From Mixta gaviniae (GTDB lineage: Bacteria > Pseudomonadota > Gammaproteobacteria > Enterobacterales > Enterobacteriaceae), in assembly GCF_002953195.1 (NCBI RefSeq), contig NZ_CP026377.1, positions 310,001 to 374,000 on the forward strand: DNA of 64,000 nt, read 5' to 3'. The notes below the pieces were generated by a model, which was not told the origin of the DNA, searched no databases, and saw only the letters and a program-made list of their open reading frames with translations. Made by a program: the position numbers and the translations under genes. Positions 1 through 8,965 of the stretch are shown piece by piece; position 1 is the first letter of the stretch, and each line of letters begins with the position of its first letter.

Positions 1-304
1 AATTTGCTGAAAGGTTAATATTATTTCCAGCGCTCAGGGTAGTGCAGGAAAAAACAAAATGCAGCGAATTGATAAAAAAGACAAAGCGATGTAAAAAACG
101 GACAAATAAACCTAAAGCACGGCGTTAATCAATGACGTTGTCAGTCAGGAGCAATAATGCGCCTGTTTATTAAGTGCATTAACACAAGATTAAAATAGCG
201 GCGTTGTCGCCGTGCGATAACGCGGTGCCGATCAATAGCATGGCTGTCACAGGTATGTAAAAAATATGAGCTGCGCTCAACGATAATTATTCCAGGTAAG
301 GGCG
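1..304. other. Intergenic region upstream of LuxR-type regulator
   Basis: No gene is supported in this 304-base stretch. It is clearly richer in A and T than most of the window, with A/T runs typical of a promoter region. A purine-rich stretch just before position 305 can serve as ribosome binding site for the next gene. I see no repeat or RNA that I can name. Confidence 0.5.
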
Positions 305-940
305 ATGAAGCGTATGAAAATCATTGTGTGTTCTGATAATTTCTTTTTTGCCCAGGGTGTAACTGCCTTGTTGCACTCTCTCGGACATGAAATATGGGAT
401 TTTTTCTATTATCCGGAAAAGCCGCTTCCTGACGATCCGCAGGCGGAATTCACGCTGATTATCGATACGAACGAAAGGAAACGTCTGCGTCAGCTGTTCG
501 CCCGTCTTGACGGCAGGTTGCTGCGCATCTTCTTTATTACCGACGAAATCTTGCATAAAAATGCGCTGAGCCGCGCTTTCCAGGGCGTTATCCCGCGTAA
601 ATCAAGCGCTCAGGCATTGGTGGCGGCGCTGCATCAGGAGCGGGCCGGGGCGCAGCCGCTGGAAGTGCTGCTGACCATTCAACAGCGCAAAGTGCTGCAG
701 TACCTGATTCGGGGCATTACCCCAGGTATGGTTGCGCGACTGATGAATATTTCGGTGAAAACCGTCTCCGCTCACAAACGTAAGGTGTTGATGAACTTTG
801 GCCTGAGGAAAATGAACGCGCGTTCGTTTAACTGCCTTGCCGATTTTATCTACAAGTCTCTGCTGATCTCTGAACATAACCGACCAAAAAAAAGTAACTG
901 CTTTACGCCGCCGGCGTGGCGTGTTTACCGCGCGGGCTAA
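305..940 (+). CDS. Orphan LuxR-family DNA-binding regulator
   Basis: A 211-residue protein with a C-terminal LuxR/FixJ-type helix-turn-helix at about residues 122-185 (LTIQQRKVLQYL...ISVKTVSAHKRKV), the usual four-helix arrangement that binds DNA. The N-terminal half starts like a response-regulator receiver (MKIIVCSDNFF), but I do not see the normal phospho-acceptor setting, so it may be a degenerate receiver, as in RcsA-like or capsule/motility regulators. No histidine kinase lies next to it. The first half of the gene is richer in A/T than its neighbours. The start at 305 has GGTAAGGG a few bases upstream; the Met at 314 is an alternative. The target is unknown. The LuxR HTH is certain; the physiological role is not. 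Confidence 0.8.
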   Translation: MKRMKIIVCSDNFFFAQGVTALLHSLGHEIWDFFYYPEKPLPDDPQAEFTLIIDTNERKRLRQLFARLDGRLLRIFFITDEILHKNALSRAFQGVIPRKSSAQALVAALHQERAGAQPLEVLLTIQQRKVLQYLIRGITPGMVARLMNISVKTVSAHKRKVLMNFGLRKMNARSFNCLADFIYKSLLISEHNRPKKSNCFTPPAWRVYRAG

Positions 941-1024
941 CCGTTGGCGCGGCGACGAACGCAGGGCAAGTTTTGCCGCCGCCGGATTTTAATCGATTAA
1001 ACATATCGTTAAGTTTTCTAACAA

Positions 1025-1066
1025 AGGCGGTGCGCGGCCCCTGCTTTTTGCACCGCCTCTTTTTTT
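1025..1066 (+). terminator. Rho-independent terminator after the LuxR-type gene
   Basis: A 9-bp perfect stem, AGGCGGTGC (1025-1033) with GCACCGCCT (1050-1058), is followed by a run of T. It lies 85 bases past the stop of the LuxR-type gene and would end that transcript before the sRNA candidate. Confidence 0.75.
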
Positions 1067-1203
1067 AGCCCCGGTTCTCCCGCTTCCCTTGTCTGGTGCC
1101 GTGCCAGCGCCTGTTCCTCGGCTTTTTCCTGCTGCTGCTATCGCCGTGAAAGTGCGTCTTTCGTACTGATTCGCTTGCGTAATTCTCAAGAGATACTAAC
1201 TTT

Positions 1204-1264
1204 TAAACTATAAATTCCCTGGTGTTGGCGCAGATGCGCACCCCGCTTGATGCGGGTTTTTTTT
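1204..1264 (+). ncRNA. arcZ: ArcZ-like Hfq-dependent small RNA (short form)
   Basis: Bases 1215-1233 read TTCCCTGGTGTTGGCGCAG, which matches, from memory, the seed region of the processed 3' half of E. coli ArcZ (SraH/RyhA). As in ArcZ, this is followed by an internal hairpin (GGT...GCGC-AGAT-GCGC-ACC, 1221-1242) and then a terminator hairpin CCCGC-TTGAT-GCGGG (1242-1256) with eight T. I find no match to the 5' half of full-length ArcZ. A possible sigma-70 promoter, TTCGCT (1170-1175) and GATACT (1192-1197) spaced 16, would start transcription near 1204 and make the short functional RNA directly. ArcZ normally activates rpoS and represses flagellar and transport mRNAs. The canonical gene is next to arcB, which is not seen here, so this is a relocated or second copy. 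The promoter and 5' end are inferred. Confidence 0.75.
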
Positions 1265-1320
1265 AAGCCGCCCTTATCAGGAGATGCCCATCTCATTTAT
1301 CCCCAACATGGAGAATGGCA

Positions 1321-2514
1321 ATGAAAGCATTGACTTATCATGGCCCTCATCGTGTCAAAGTTGATAATGTCCCCGATCCTGGCCTGGAAGCGCCGGATGA
1401 TATCATCCTGCGCGTTACCGCTACCGCTATCTGCGGTTCCGACCTACACCTGTATCGCGGCAAAATTCCCGGCACGTCCCATGGGGATATCTTCGGCCAT
1501 GAATTTATGGGCGAAGTCGTGGAGGCGGGATCGGCGGTGACGGCGGTGCAGAAAGGCGACCGCGTAGTAGTGCCGTTTGTTATCGCCTGCGGTGACTGCT
1601 TTTTCTGCCGTCTGCAGGAGTTCGCCGCCTGCGAGACCACCAACCCCGGTCGTGGCGCGATCCTGAATAAGAAACAGATCACCTCTCCGGCGGCGCTGTT
1701 CGGTTTCAGCGCGCTGTATGGCGGCGTGCCGGGCGGACAGGCGGAATATGTGCGCGTGCCGAAGGCGAATACCGGGCCGTTTAAGGTGCCGCAGGTGCTG
1801 TCTGACGATAAAGTGCTGTTCCTGTCTGATATTTTGCCTACCGCCTGGCAGGCGGTGAAAAACGCTCAGGTGACCAAAGGCAGCAGCCTGGCGATTTTCG
1901 GCGCCGGGCCGGTGGGGCTGCTTTCCGCCGCCTGCGCGCGCATGCTCGGTGCGGAAACGATCTTTATGGTTGATCACCATCCCTACCGCCTCGCTTTTGC
2001 ACAGGAGCGCTACGGCGTGATCCCCATCAACTTTGATGAAAATGACGATCCGGCCGCGTTTATCATTGAACATACTCCGAACCATCGCGGCGTCGATGCC
2101 GTTATCGACGCGGTCGGCTTTGAGGCGAAAGGCAGCATGACCGAAACGGTGATGACTAACCTGAAGCTGGAAGGCAGTAGCGGCAAAGCGCTGCGTCAGT
2201 GCATCGCCGCGGTGCGCCGCGCGGGTATCGTCAGCGTGCCGGGCGTCTATGCGGGCTTTATCCACGGCTTTCTGTTTGGCGACGCCTTTGATAAAGGGCT
2301 GACCTTTAAGATGGGCCAGACGCATGTGCAGGCTTACCTGCCGGAGCTGCTGAACCTGATTGAGCAGGGGCTGATCAAGCCGGAAGAGATTGTGACGCAC
2401 CACATGCCGCTGGAGCGGGCGGAAGAGGCGTATAAGATCTTTGAAAAACGCGAGGAAGAGTGTCGCAAGGTGATTCTGGTGCCAGGGCTGACCGAAACGC
2501 TGCGCCACGTATAA
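1321..2514 (+). CDS. Zinc-dependent alcohol/formaldehyde dehydrogenase-type MDR oxidoreductase
   Basis: A 397-residue medium-chain dehydrogenase. The N-terminal GroES-like domain has the catalytic zinc ligands ([10 protein letters not shown], then [12 protein letters not shown]) and a structural-zinc cysteine cluster ([15 protein letters not shown]). The central Rossmann fold shows the nucleotide motif GAGPVGLL near residue 195. The form resembles glutathione-independent formaldehyde dehydrogenases and threonine-dehydrogenase-like enzymes, which oxidise alcohols with NAD. The substrate cannot be told from sequence. I chose the ATG at 1321 because GGAG at 1310-1313 is then well spaced; the in-frame ATG at 1315 would be too close. 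It is monocistronic and ends with its own terminator. Confidence 0.88.
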   Translation: MKALTYHGPHRVKVDNVPDPGLEAPDDIILRVTATAICGSDLHLYRGKIPGTSHGDIFGHEFMGEVVEAGSAVTAVQKGDRVVVPFVIACGDCFFCRLQEFAACETTNPGRGAILNKKQITSPAALFGFSALYGGVPGGQAEYVRVPKANTGPFKVPQVLSDDKVLFLSDILPTAWQAVKNAQVTKGSSLAIFGAGPVGLLSAACARMLGAETIFMVDHHPYRLAFAQERYGVIPINFDENDDPAAFIIEHTPNHRGVDAVIDAVGFEAKGSMTETVMTNLKLEGSSGKALRQCIAAVRRAGIVSVPGVYAGFIHGFLFGDAFDKGLTFKMGQTHVQAYLPELLNLIEQGLIKPEEIVTHHMPLERAEEAYKIFEKREEECRKVILVPGLTETLRHV

Positions 2515-2533
2515 GCGGTCATGACGCGATCAA

Positions 2534-2566
2534 CGGGTTTCAGGCATGCGCCGAAACCCGTTTTTT
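2534..2566 (+). terminator. Terminator after the alcohol dehydrogenase gene
   Basis: The stem CGGGTTTC (2534-2541) pairs with GAAACCCG (2553-2560) and is followed by six T. It ends the + strand gene, and its T-run lies just before the stop of the convergent pncC gene. Confidence 0.8.
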
Positions 2567-2571
2567 ATTGC

Positions 2572-3066
2572 TCAGGCTTTTTCCTCCAGCAGGGCTTTCA
2601 GACGGGTCAGGGTGAAGAGCGCCGCCTGGTTGATGACCGATTCACTGTCGCCGCTGAAATGTTTTCTCTCCGCTTTTATCGTGCCATCGGGCAGACCCCA
2701 GCCAAACCAAATGGTGCCCGCAGGGGTGCCGTCCGGGCCGTCGTCAGGCCCGGCGTAGCCGGTAACCGACAGGCTGACCGATTCGCCGGACTGCGCTTTT
2801 GCCCCGGCGGCCATCTCGCGCGCCGTCGCCTGGCTGACGGCGGTATATTTCTCCAGCGTACGCTGATCGACCTTAAGCAAACGCATCTTGGCATCATTGG
2901 TATAGGTGACGAAGCCGCTACTGAAATAGTCCGCGCTGCTGCCGGCGGAACACATCGCCATGCTCACCAGTCCGCCGGTGCAGGATTCCGCCGTCGCCAG
3001 CTTCACGCCGGCGTCAGTAAGCCGTTCCCCTAATTCTGACGCCGCCTGGCGTAATTGTTCATTCAT
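2572..3066 (-). CDS. pncC: Nicotinamide-nucleotide amidohydrolase, PncC/CinA C-terminal family
   Basis: A 164-residue stand-alone CinA C-terminal domain. Family motifs are present: TAESCTGGL near residue 26 with the nucleophilic Ser, and VTGYAGPDDGPDG near 105. Members deamidate nicotinamide mononucleotide to nicotinic acid mononucleotide in the pyridine-nucleotide salvage cycle, in the cytoplasm. Length agrees with E. coli PncC (YgaD) and its paralogue YdeJ, and I cannot tell which of the two it is. The start at 3066 is preceded on the minus strand by a purine-rich GGAGAA. It converges on the alcohol dehydrogenase gene and shares no operon. Confidence 0.88.
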   Translation of the reverse strand: MNEQLRQAASELGERLTDAGVKLATAESCTGGLVSMAMCSAGSSADYFSSGFVTYTNDAKMRLLKVDQRTLEKYTAVSQATAREMAAGAKAQSGESVSLSVTGYAGPDDGPDGTPAGTIWFGWGLPDGTIKAERKHFSGDSESVINQAALFTLTRLKALLEEKA

Positions 3067-3411
3067 TATGGTTCTCCTTGCTCGGTTGAATCCTTTAAGT
3101 GTAGAAGAGCCGCCCCAGGCTGGCCGACAGAAATGAGGCGCCGCGCCGCGTCAGATACCGCTTTTGCTCAGGCCGTGCCGTTTAAAAAAACCGAAGCGCC
3201 TGCATCCTGCCTGAAGTTCTTAATCTCCGGCCACCGCCGTGGCGCGTTCATCTCGATCCGTTAATAAATCGCCAATCTTCAGATTTAATGTGCAGACCGT
3301 TGCTATTTTCCTGTTAACGGCCGCTTATCGACGCCAGCCAATAAGGATGCGCCCCCTGTGCGTGGATGAACCGGCGACAGTCTCTTTTTACTGCGACAGG
3401 GAGTTTTTGTG
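3067..3411. other. Intergenic region between pncC and the autotransporter
   Basis: About 345 bases hold the divergent promoters of pncC and the autotransporter. The sequence turns A/T-rich near 3260-3320. No gene, repeat or RNA is recognised. A ribosome binding site AGGGAG lies at 3398-3403, eight bases before the ATG at 3412. Confidence 0.5.
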
Positions 3412-6407
3412 ATGGGAAATTGCAACGCCAGCAGGCCGCTGTTCTACCGTTTTACGCCGCGCAATCACGCTATCCAGCGCACGCGCTTCTTAACCGGCGC
3501 CTTATCCTTTCCGCTGCTCGTGTTTATCGCCGCCAGCGAGGCGGCGGACTACGGCGCGCTGACCGTGGAGAAGGGGGCGGTGCTGCAGCTGGCGCCCGGC
3601 GATAGCGTGACGGTGACGGGCACAGAGAAGAACCTGTGCGCCATCTGTAACGACAGCGGCGCCAGCGACAGCGTACTGACGTTCGGCGATAACGTCTCGG
3701 TGTATGCGGACGGGCCGCTGGCCGGCGGCATTACGCTGAAAGGAAGCCGCACGCGTTTGCAGGCGAACCGGCTGGCGGTAACGGTTAATGGACGCTATGG
3801 CATTGAAGTGGAAGGCCGCGATGCGGCGCTGGATTTAGGCCATGGCAGCCGGATTGAATTAACCGGCAATTCGCTGGCGGCCAACGCGATCTATTTAAGC
3901 AACGGCGCAACGCTGGAGGCGGATGCGCTATCGATCGCCACGCATCGCTTAGCGACCGGCTTATATATTACCGATGCGGGCACCCGTATGGATATTGGCG
4001 ACGGCAGCCAGATTCAGACCCACGATAAGCAGGCCACCGGCATCTATATTTTTGGCCGACAATATAGCGCGCTGAACACGCCCGCCAGCCTGAAAGCGAA
4101 CCAGCTGACCATTGAAACCGCCGGAGAGATCGCCTACGGCATCAATATTCAGCCCAATTCGCAGGTCGACCTGGGCCGGCAGAGCCTTATACGCACCGGG
4201 GGCGAGGGGCGATCGGCGTCTGGGCGCTGGGGACGCTGACGGCGGAGGCGCTGCAGATCCGCACCAGCGGCGGCAGCCTCGCTAATGCACTGCGGGTAAA
4301 CGAGCAGGGGGTGGCGACTCTCGGCGCTGGCAGCAGCCTCTATACGGAAAAAAGCGGCGCGCTGGTCGCCAGCGGCAACGGCGCCACAGTGTACTTCAAC
4401 GGCAGCCCGACGCAGCGCAACCTCATTGTTTCCGGCGGCACCTTTGGCGCATCGGCGCAGTCCGTGGGCGCCAACGTCAACCTCGCCTGGACCGATATCG
4501 ATGTCACCAGCAATCGCGACGTCACTGCCGGCCTGTGGGCGATGGATGGCGGCACGATAGCGGGCGATAATCTTGCCATCGTCGGCAATCCCGCGACGCT
4601 GGGCGCGTACGCCACCACCGGCAGCCAGATTACCCTGACCGGGCAGACGCGAATTCATATGGCATCGCCGCTGGAGATGGCGCTGGGCACGCAGCACAAC
4701 GCCGGCTTCGACGCCAGCAGCATTACGCTCAGCGGACAGGCGGATATTATCGGCAGCGTACGGGCGGCGGGCGGGATCATCACCCTGGCGATGTCGCCCG
4801 GCTCGCAGTTGACCGGCGCCGCCTTCAGCGATGGCGCTAACGGCGGCGCGCTACAGATGACGATCAACCAGAGCCGCTGGAATATGGTCGCCGATTCGAC
4901 GGTGGATACGCTGACGCTCAACCAGAGTACCGTCGATTTTAGCGGCGAGGCCGTCGGGGCACGGCTGAAGGTAGGCAACCTGGCGGGCAGCGGCACCTTT
5001 GCGCTGAAGACAGATATCGCCGCGTTGAAAAGCGACCGGCTGGTGGTCACCGGCAGCAGCGCAGGCGATCACTACCTGCGCGTGCGCAATCAGGGCGATA
5101 TGCGCACCAGCGGCCAGGAGGTGCTGACGCTGGTGGAGACCGCGGACGGCCAGGCGCATTTCGCCTTAGCGCCGGAGAGTGCGCGGGTAGAGCTGGGCGG
5201 CTACCTGTATGACCTGCGTCAGGCGGGCGGTGACTGGCAGCTGTACGCCGCCGGCGCAGCCGAGGATCCGGTGGGCGCTGACCCCGAGCCGACGCCGAAT
5301 CCGACGCCGAATCCAACCCCAACCCCGACGCCAACCCCAACCCCGACGCCAATTCCGACGCCGAACCCAACCCCGACGCCAGAAACGGAACCGGAAGCGG
5401 AGCGCGAGCCTGTGCTGCCGGAAGCGGAGCCGACGCCCGCGCCGGAAGCGAAACCCTTGCCGCCGTCGTTGCCGGCGAATCCGCCCGCCAGGCCCGATAT
5501 TTCCAGCGCGGCCAATGCGGGCGCGAATTTCCTGAATATCAGCTACCTGATGGACTATGTCGAAATGCAGTCGCTGCTCCAGCGCTTTGGCGATCTGCGT
5601 GAAAAAGGGCCGCTGGGCGATGGCTGGATCCGGGGCCTCGGCGGGCGCATTGATGATTTCGGCAGCGGCAAGCTGAGCGGCTTCAGCCTGCGCTACTCCG
5701 GCATGCAGTTTGGCGTCGACAAAGCGGTCGGGCCGACGGTACTGGGCGCCTTTATGGGGGTGACCCACGGCAATGCCCATTACGGCAGCGACCAGGGTAG
5801 CGGCGACCAGCGCTCCAGCCATGCCGGCTTTTACCTTAGCGCGCTGGCGGATAACGGTCTGTGGCTGGACGGCGTGGCGAAATATGCGCGCCGGAAGAAT
5901 GGCTTCAACGTGCGCGATTCGCAGGGGCAGGCGGTCAGCGGTGACGGTGCGGCAAACAGCTACAGCCTGTCGCTGGAAAGCGGCAAGCGCGTCGCGCTGA
6001 CGCAAACGGAGCCGGGCATTTATCTGGAGCCGCAGCTGCAGGCCGTCTGGAGCCACCAACAGGGCAACAGGCTGCGCGCCTCTAACGGGCTGCGCGTCGA
6101 TCTCGACGGCTACGATTCTCTGCTGGGCCGTGCCAGCGCGCTGCTGGGCTACAGCCTGCGGCAGGAGGCGCTGCAGCTTAATCTCTATCTGAAAAGCGGC
6201 GTGGTACGCGAATTTAAAGGCAAAACCGGCTATCGGCTCAACGGCGCGCCGGAGCGTCATAGCTTCCGCGGCAACGGGTGGAATAATGGCCTTGGCGTTA
6301 GCGCGCAGGTTGCCGATCGGCACGTTCTCTATCTGGAAGGGGACAGCACCAGCGGAAGCCAGTTCGATCAGCGGCAGTTCAGTGCGGGCTATCGCTTTAC
6401 CTTTTAG
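3412..6407 (+). pseudogene. Autotransporter (type Va secretion) adhesin, frameshifted
   Basis: Two reading frames together make one protein of about 998 residues. The first (3412-4239) has a hydrophobic leader (about residues 20-45, ending near ASEAADYG) and the start of a pertactin-like beta-helix passenger. The second (up to 6407) continues the passenger, then a Pro/Thr-Asn-rich linker (about 5278-5400, repeats of PTPNPTP), then a C-terminal autotransporter barrel ending in the aromatic YRFTF typical of outer-membrane strands. The join lies at the G-run 4206-4209: adding one G restores a continuous GEGAIGVWALG. So one base is missing, in the genome or only in the read. The surface passenger probably acts in adhesion or aggregation; its ligand is unknown. 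Isolated gene. Confidence 0.85.
5278..5400 (+). repeat. Pro-Thr/Asn hexanucleotide-type repeat in autotransporter linker
   Basis: A run of short repeats (CCGACGCCGAAT and CCAACCCCGACG variants) encodes alternating PTPNPTP and PTPTP units, followed by an acidic Glu/Pro stretch. It forms a stiff spacer between passenger and barrel and is a likely site of length change by slippage. Confidence 0.8.
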
Positions 6408-6536
6408 CGCGCGTCTTTACCTGCTTTTACCTGACATTGCTCCCGGAGCCGCCTGATTACGCTTATATTTTTGCCGTACGGCGTATTAAGGGTTTCCTGC
6501 CGCATCAGGCGGCTCACTGAAAACAGGAGCAGATTA

Positions 6537-7538
6537 ATGAACAAGCTTACCGTGCTGGCCGGCGCGCTGGCGCTGATGCTGGCGGCGGGAAATGCGTCGG
6601 CCGCCGCTTACGGCGAGCAGCTGGAGGGCTTTCCCATGCCTTATCCGCTGCAGCATTTCACCTTTTCCTCTCAGCAGCAGTCGCTCAGCATGGGCTATAT
6701 GGATGTAAAGCCGACCGGAAAGGCCAACGGTCGTGTGGCGGTGCTGATGCACGGCAAAAACTTTTGCGGTGCCACCTGGGAAAGTACCATCCGCGCGCTG
6801 AGTCAGCAGGGATACCGGGTGATCGCGCCCGATCAGGTGGGCTTCTGCACCTCCACCAAACCCGACAGTTATCAATACAGCTTCCAGCAGCTGGCCAGCA
6901 ATACTCATCAGCTGCTGCAAAGCCTGGGGGTGGAAAAAGCGATCGTTATCGGCCACTCCACCGGCGGCATGCTGGCGACGCGCTATGCGCTGATGTACCC
7001 GCAGCAGACGGAAAAGCTGGTGATGGTTAACCCGATCGGCCTGGAGGACTGGAAAGCGAAAGGCGCGCCCTGGCGTTCGGTGGATGCGTGGTATCAGCGC
7101 GAGCTGAAGCTGTCGGCGGAAGGGATCAAAAAATATGAGCAGCAGACCTACTACGCGGGCAACTGGAAACCGGAATATGATAAGTGGGTGGATATGCTGG
7201 CCGGGCTGAACAGCGGGCCGGGACATAAAAAAGTCGCCTGGAACTCCGCGCTGATCTACGACATGATCTACAGTCAGCCGGTTTACTACGAATTGCCGGA
7301 TCTGCGTGTTCCGACCACGCTGTTTATCGGCACCGCCGACACCACCGCGATCGGCAGCGATATCGCGCCGCCGGAGGTGAAAGCGCAGCTGGGCCACTAC
7401 GCAGTGCTGGGGAAAGAGGCGGCGAAACGCATTCCTCACGCCCGTCTGGTGGAATTTGGCGGTATGGGACACGCGCCACAAATGGAAGCGCCGGAGATGT
7501 TTAACCGGGCGCTGATAGAGGATTTAGAGCCTAAGTAA
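6537..7538 (+). CDS. Secreted alpha/beta-fold hydrolase
   Basis: A 333-residue protein with a clear Sec signal peptide (MNKLTVLAGALALMLAAGN, cleavage after ASA). The alpha/beta hydrolase signature is complete: oxyanion region HGKNFCGATWE near residue 80, nucleophile elbow GHSTGG near 145, an acidic residue in GTADTT and a final His in GGMGHAPQ near 315. It is predicted to be periplasmic and to cleave an ester or similar bond. The substrate is unknown; the family includes esterases, haloperoxidase-like and epoxide-hydrolase-like enzymes. The start at 6537 follows AGGAGC by a normal distance; a longer in-frame extension from 6471 would bury the signal peptide and is rejected. No partner gene. 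Confidence 0.85.
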   Translation: MNKLTVLAGALALMLAAGNASAAAYGEQLEGFPMPYPLQHFTFSSQQQSLSMGYMDVKPTGKANGRVAVLMHGKNFCGATWESTIRALSQQGYRVIAPDQVGFCTSTKPDSYQYSFQQLASNTHQLLQSLGVEKAIVIGHSTGGMLATRYALMYPQQTEKLVMVNPIGLEDWKAKGAPWRSVDAWYQRELKLSAEGIKKYEQQTYYAGNWKPEYDKWVDMLAGLNSGPGHKKVAWNSALIYDMIYSQPVYYELPDLRVPTTLFIGTADTTAIGSDIAPPEVKAQLGHYAVLGKEAAKRIPHARLVEFGGMGHAPQMEAPEMFNRALIEDLEPK

Positions 7539-7662
7539 TTCACGTTGCAGGCAGGCGGCAAAAGAGCCCATCGCCGGCCGCTTACCGGCGTCAGTGACGC
7601 GAGTGAGCGGGTGCAGCCAACCAACCTGCGGCCTGGAATATGACGGGTATAGCGATGCTGGA

Positions 7663-8703
7663 ATGATAAAAGCGCAAACCTTTTTTGATGGTCACAACGA
7701 TCTGCTGCTGCGCCTGTGGGTAAACCATGCGGATAACCCGGCGCAGGCTTTTTTCGCCGGGCTTGAGCGCGGGCATCTCGATTTCCCGCGCATGCGCCAG
7801 GGCGGCTTCGCCGGCGGGCTGTTCGCCGTTTTCGTGCCGCCAGCCGCCTGGCTGGCGGGCGAACGCAAACAGGATCTGGCCAGCGTACAGGCGCAGCACG
7901 ACGCGCTGGCGATCGCCGAGGCGCAGATAGCGATTTTGCAGCAGCTGGCGGATGCCTCACAGGGGCGGGCGCGGCTGTGCCGCACGGCGGCGGAGATTGA
8001 GCTATGTCTGCAACAGGATGTCCTGGCGCTGGTGATGCATCTCGAAGGCGCCGAGATGCTCGACCCGGAATTAGCGCTGCTGGAGAGGTTTTATCAGCTG
8101 GGTCTGCGCAGCATTGGGCCATTCTGGAACCTGCCGAACCGTTTCGGCGTCGGGGTCAACGGCGGCTTTCCCGGCTCGCCCGATACCGGCGACGGCATGA
8201 CGGAGGCGGGTAAAGCGCTGATCCGCGCCTGCAACCGTAAACGGCTGCTGGTGGATGTTTCGCACATGAATGCGAAGGCGTTCTGGCAAACGGCGGCAAT
8301 CAGCGATGCGCCACTGGTGGCGACGCATTCCAACGCGCACGCGCTCTGCGCGCAGCCGCGCAACCTGACCGACGCGCAGCTGGCGGCGATCGCTGACAGC
8401 GACGGTTTTGTTGGCGTTAACTTCGGCAACGCCTTTTTACGTGCCGATGGGCAGCGTAACGCCGACACGCCGTTGCGTGAAATTGTTAAACATCTGTGCT
8501 GGCTAATCGATAAAGTGGGGGAGGATCGGGTCGGTTTTGGGTCCGATTTTGACGGTATCAGCGTGCCGGAAAGCCTCGGCGACGTTAGCGGAATGCCAAA
8601 GCTTTTCAACGCATTAAGCGATGCCGGTATCGGAGAGGAACTCCAGCAAAAGCTGGCCTGGCGCAACTGGCTGCGGGTGCTGAAGCGCACATGGGGTCAA
8701 TAG
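7663..8703 (+). CDS. Membrane dipeptidase-like metallopeptidase (M19 family)
   Basis: A 346-residue protein of the renal-dipeptidase family. The metal motif DGHNDLLLRLW opens the protein; later HLEGAEML (bridging Glu), DVSHMNAKAFW and THSNAHALC supply the other zinc ligands, and GFGSDFDG near residue 290 closes the TIM-barrel site. These zinc enzymes hydrolyse dipeptides, often with a D-residue. No signal peptide, so it is probably cytoplasmic. I chose the ATG at 7663 because the family motif follows directly; the longer frame begins with a non-ATG codon and has no family match. It lies just before pqqA, and by inference could help degrade peptide by-products of PqqA processing, though this is not shown. 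Confidence 0.85.
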   Translation: MIKAQTFFDGHNDLLLRLWVNHADNPAQAFFAGLERGHLDFPRMRQGGFAGGLFAVFVPPAAWLAGERKQDLASVQAQHDALAIAEAQIAILQQLADASQGRARLCRTAAEIELCLQQDVLALVMHLEGAEMLDPELALLERFYQLGLRSIGPFWNLPNRFGVGVNGGFPGSPDTGDGMTEAGKALIRACNRKRLLVDVSHMNAKAFWQTAAISDAPLVATHSNAHALCAQPRNLTDAQLAAIADSDGFVGVNFGNAFLRADGQRNADTPLREIVKHLCWLIDKVGEDRVGFGSDFDGISVPESLGDVSGMPKLFNALSDAGIGEELQQKLAWRNWLRVLKRTWGQ

Positions 8704-8759
8704 AAAAGTTGCGATCCAGGTCACATTGGAGCAACATCTGCGCTGCCAAATTTTCATAT

Positions 8760-8790
8760 TTGACAAGTTGCGGGTTGCCTGCCGCAATTA
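8760..8790 (+). promoter_or_regulatory. Putative pqq operon promoter
   Basis: A consensus -35 TTGACA (8760-8765) is followed 19 bases later by a weak -10-like CAATTA. The spacing is long, so an activator may help. It lies in the 130-base gap upstream of pqqA. A ribosome binding site GAGGAGA precedes the pqqA ATG. Confidence 0.4.
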
Positions 8791-8833
8791 ATGGTGACAA
8801 CCCCGTCATTTTAACACCGTGAGGAGAAGCCTA

Positions 8834-8911
8834 ATGTCTGCATGGATCAAACCTGCATTTGAAGATTTACGTCTGGGTCTGGAAGTCACTCTGTACATTT
8901 CCAACCGTTAA
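8834..8911 (+). CDS. pqqA: Coenzyme PQQ precursor peptide PqqA
   Basis: A 25-residue peptide, too short for most gene finders, beginning MSAWIKPAFEDLR and ending LEVTLYISNR. It carries the invariant Glu17 and Tyr21 (E-V-T-L-Y) that PqqE cross-links and that become the PQQ backbone. It is ribosomally made, bound by PqqD, modified by PqqE, cut by PqqF and others, and finished by PqqB and PqqC. GAGGAGA lies 7 bases upstream. The N-terminus differs slightly from the usual MWKKPAF start. It heads the pqq operon. Confidence 0.96.
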   Translation: MSAWIKPAFEDLRLGLEVTLYISNR

Positions 8912-8918
8912 TCCCTGT

Positions 8919-8943
8919 GCCCGCGCCTGTCGCGGGCCTGTTT
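8919..8943 (+). terminator. Intercistronic hairpin between pqqA and pqqB
   Basis: A perfect 7-bp stem GCCCGCG (8919-8925) / CGCGGGC (8931-8937) with a 5-base loop is followed by a broken T-run. It likely acts as a leaky terminator or 3' stabiliser, keeping the substrate peptide PqqA in excess over the enzymes. Confidence 0.65.
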
Positions 8944-8965
8944 TCTCTCCTTTCCCGGTTATCAC

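Noticed and set aside
1025..1066. The GTGC-rich hairpin as the 5' half of ArcZ
   Set aside because: It has its own terminator T-run and no extended match; it is better read as the terminator of the LuxR-type gene.
1444..2508. Minus-strand frame opposite the alcohol dehydrogenase
   Set aside because: Antisense shadow; the + strand gene has all its zinc and NAD motifs.
5166..6323. Minus-strand frame opposite the autotransporter barrel
   Set aside because: Arg/Gln/Ala-rich shadow of a GC-rich gene, with no motif or start signal.
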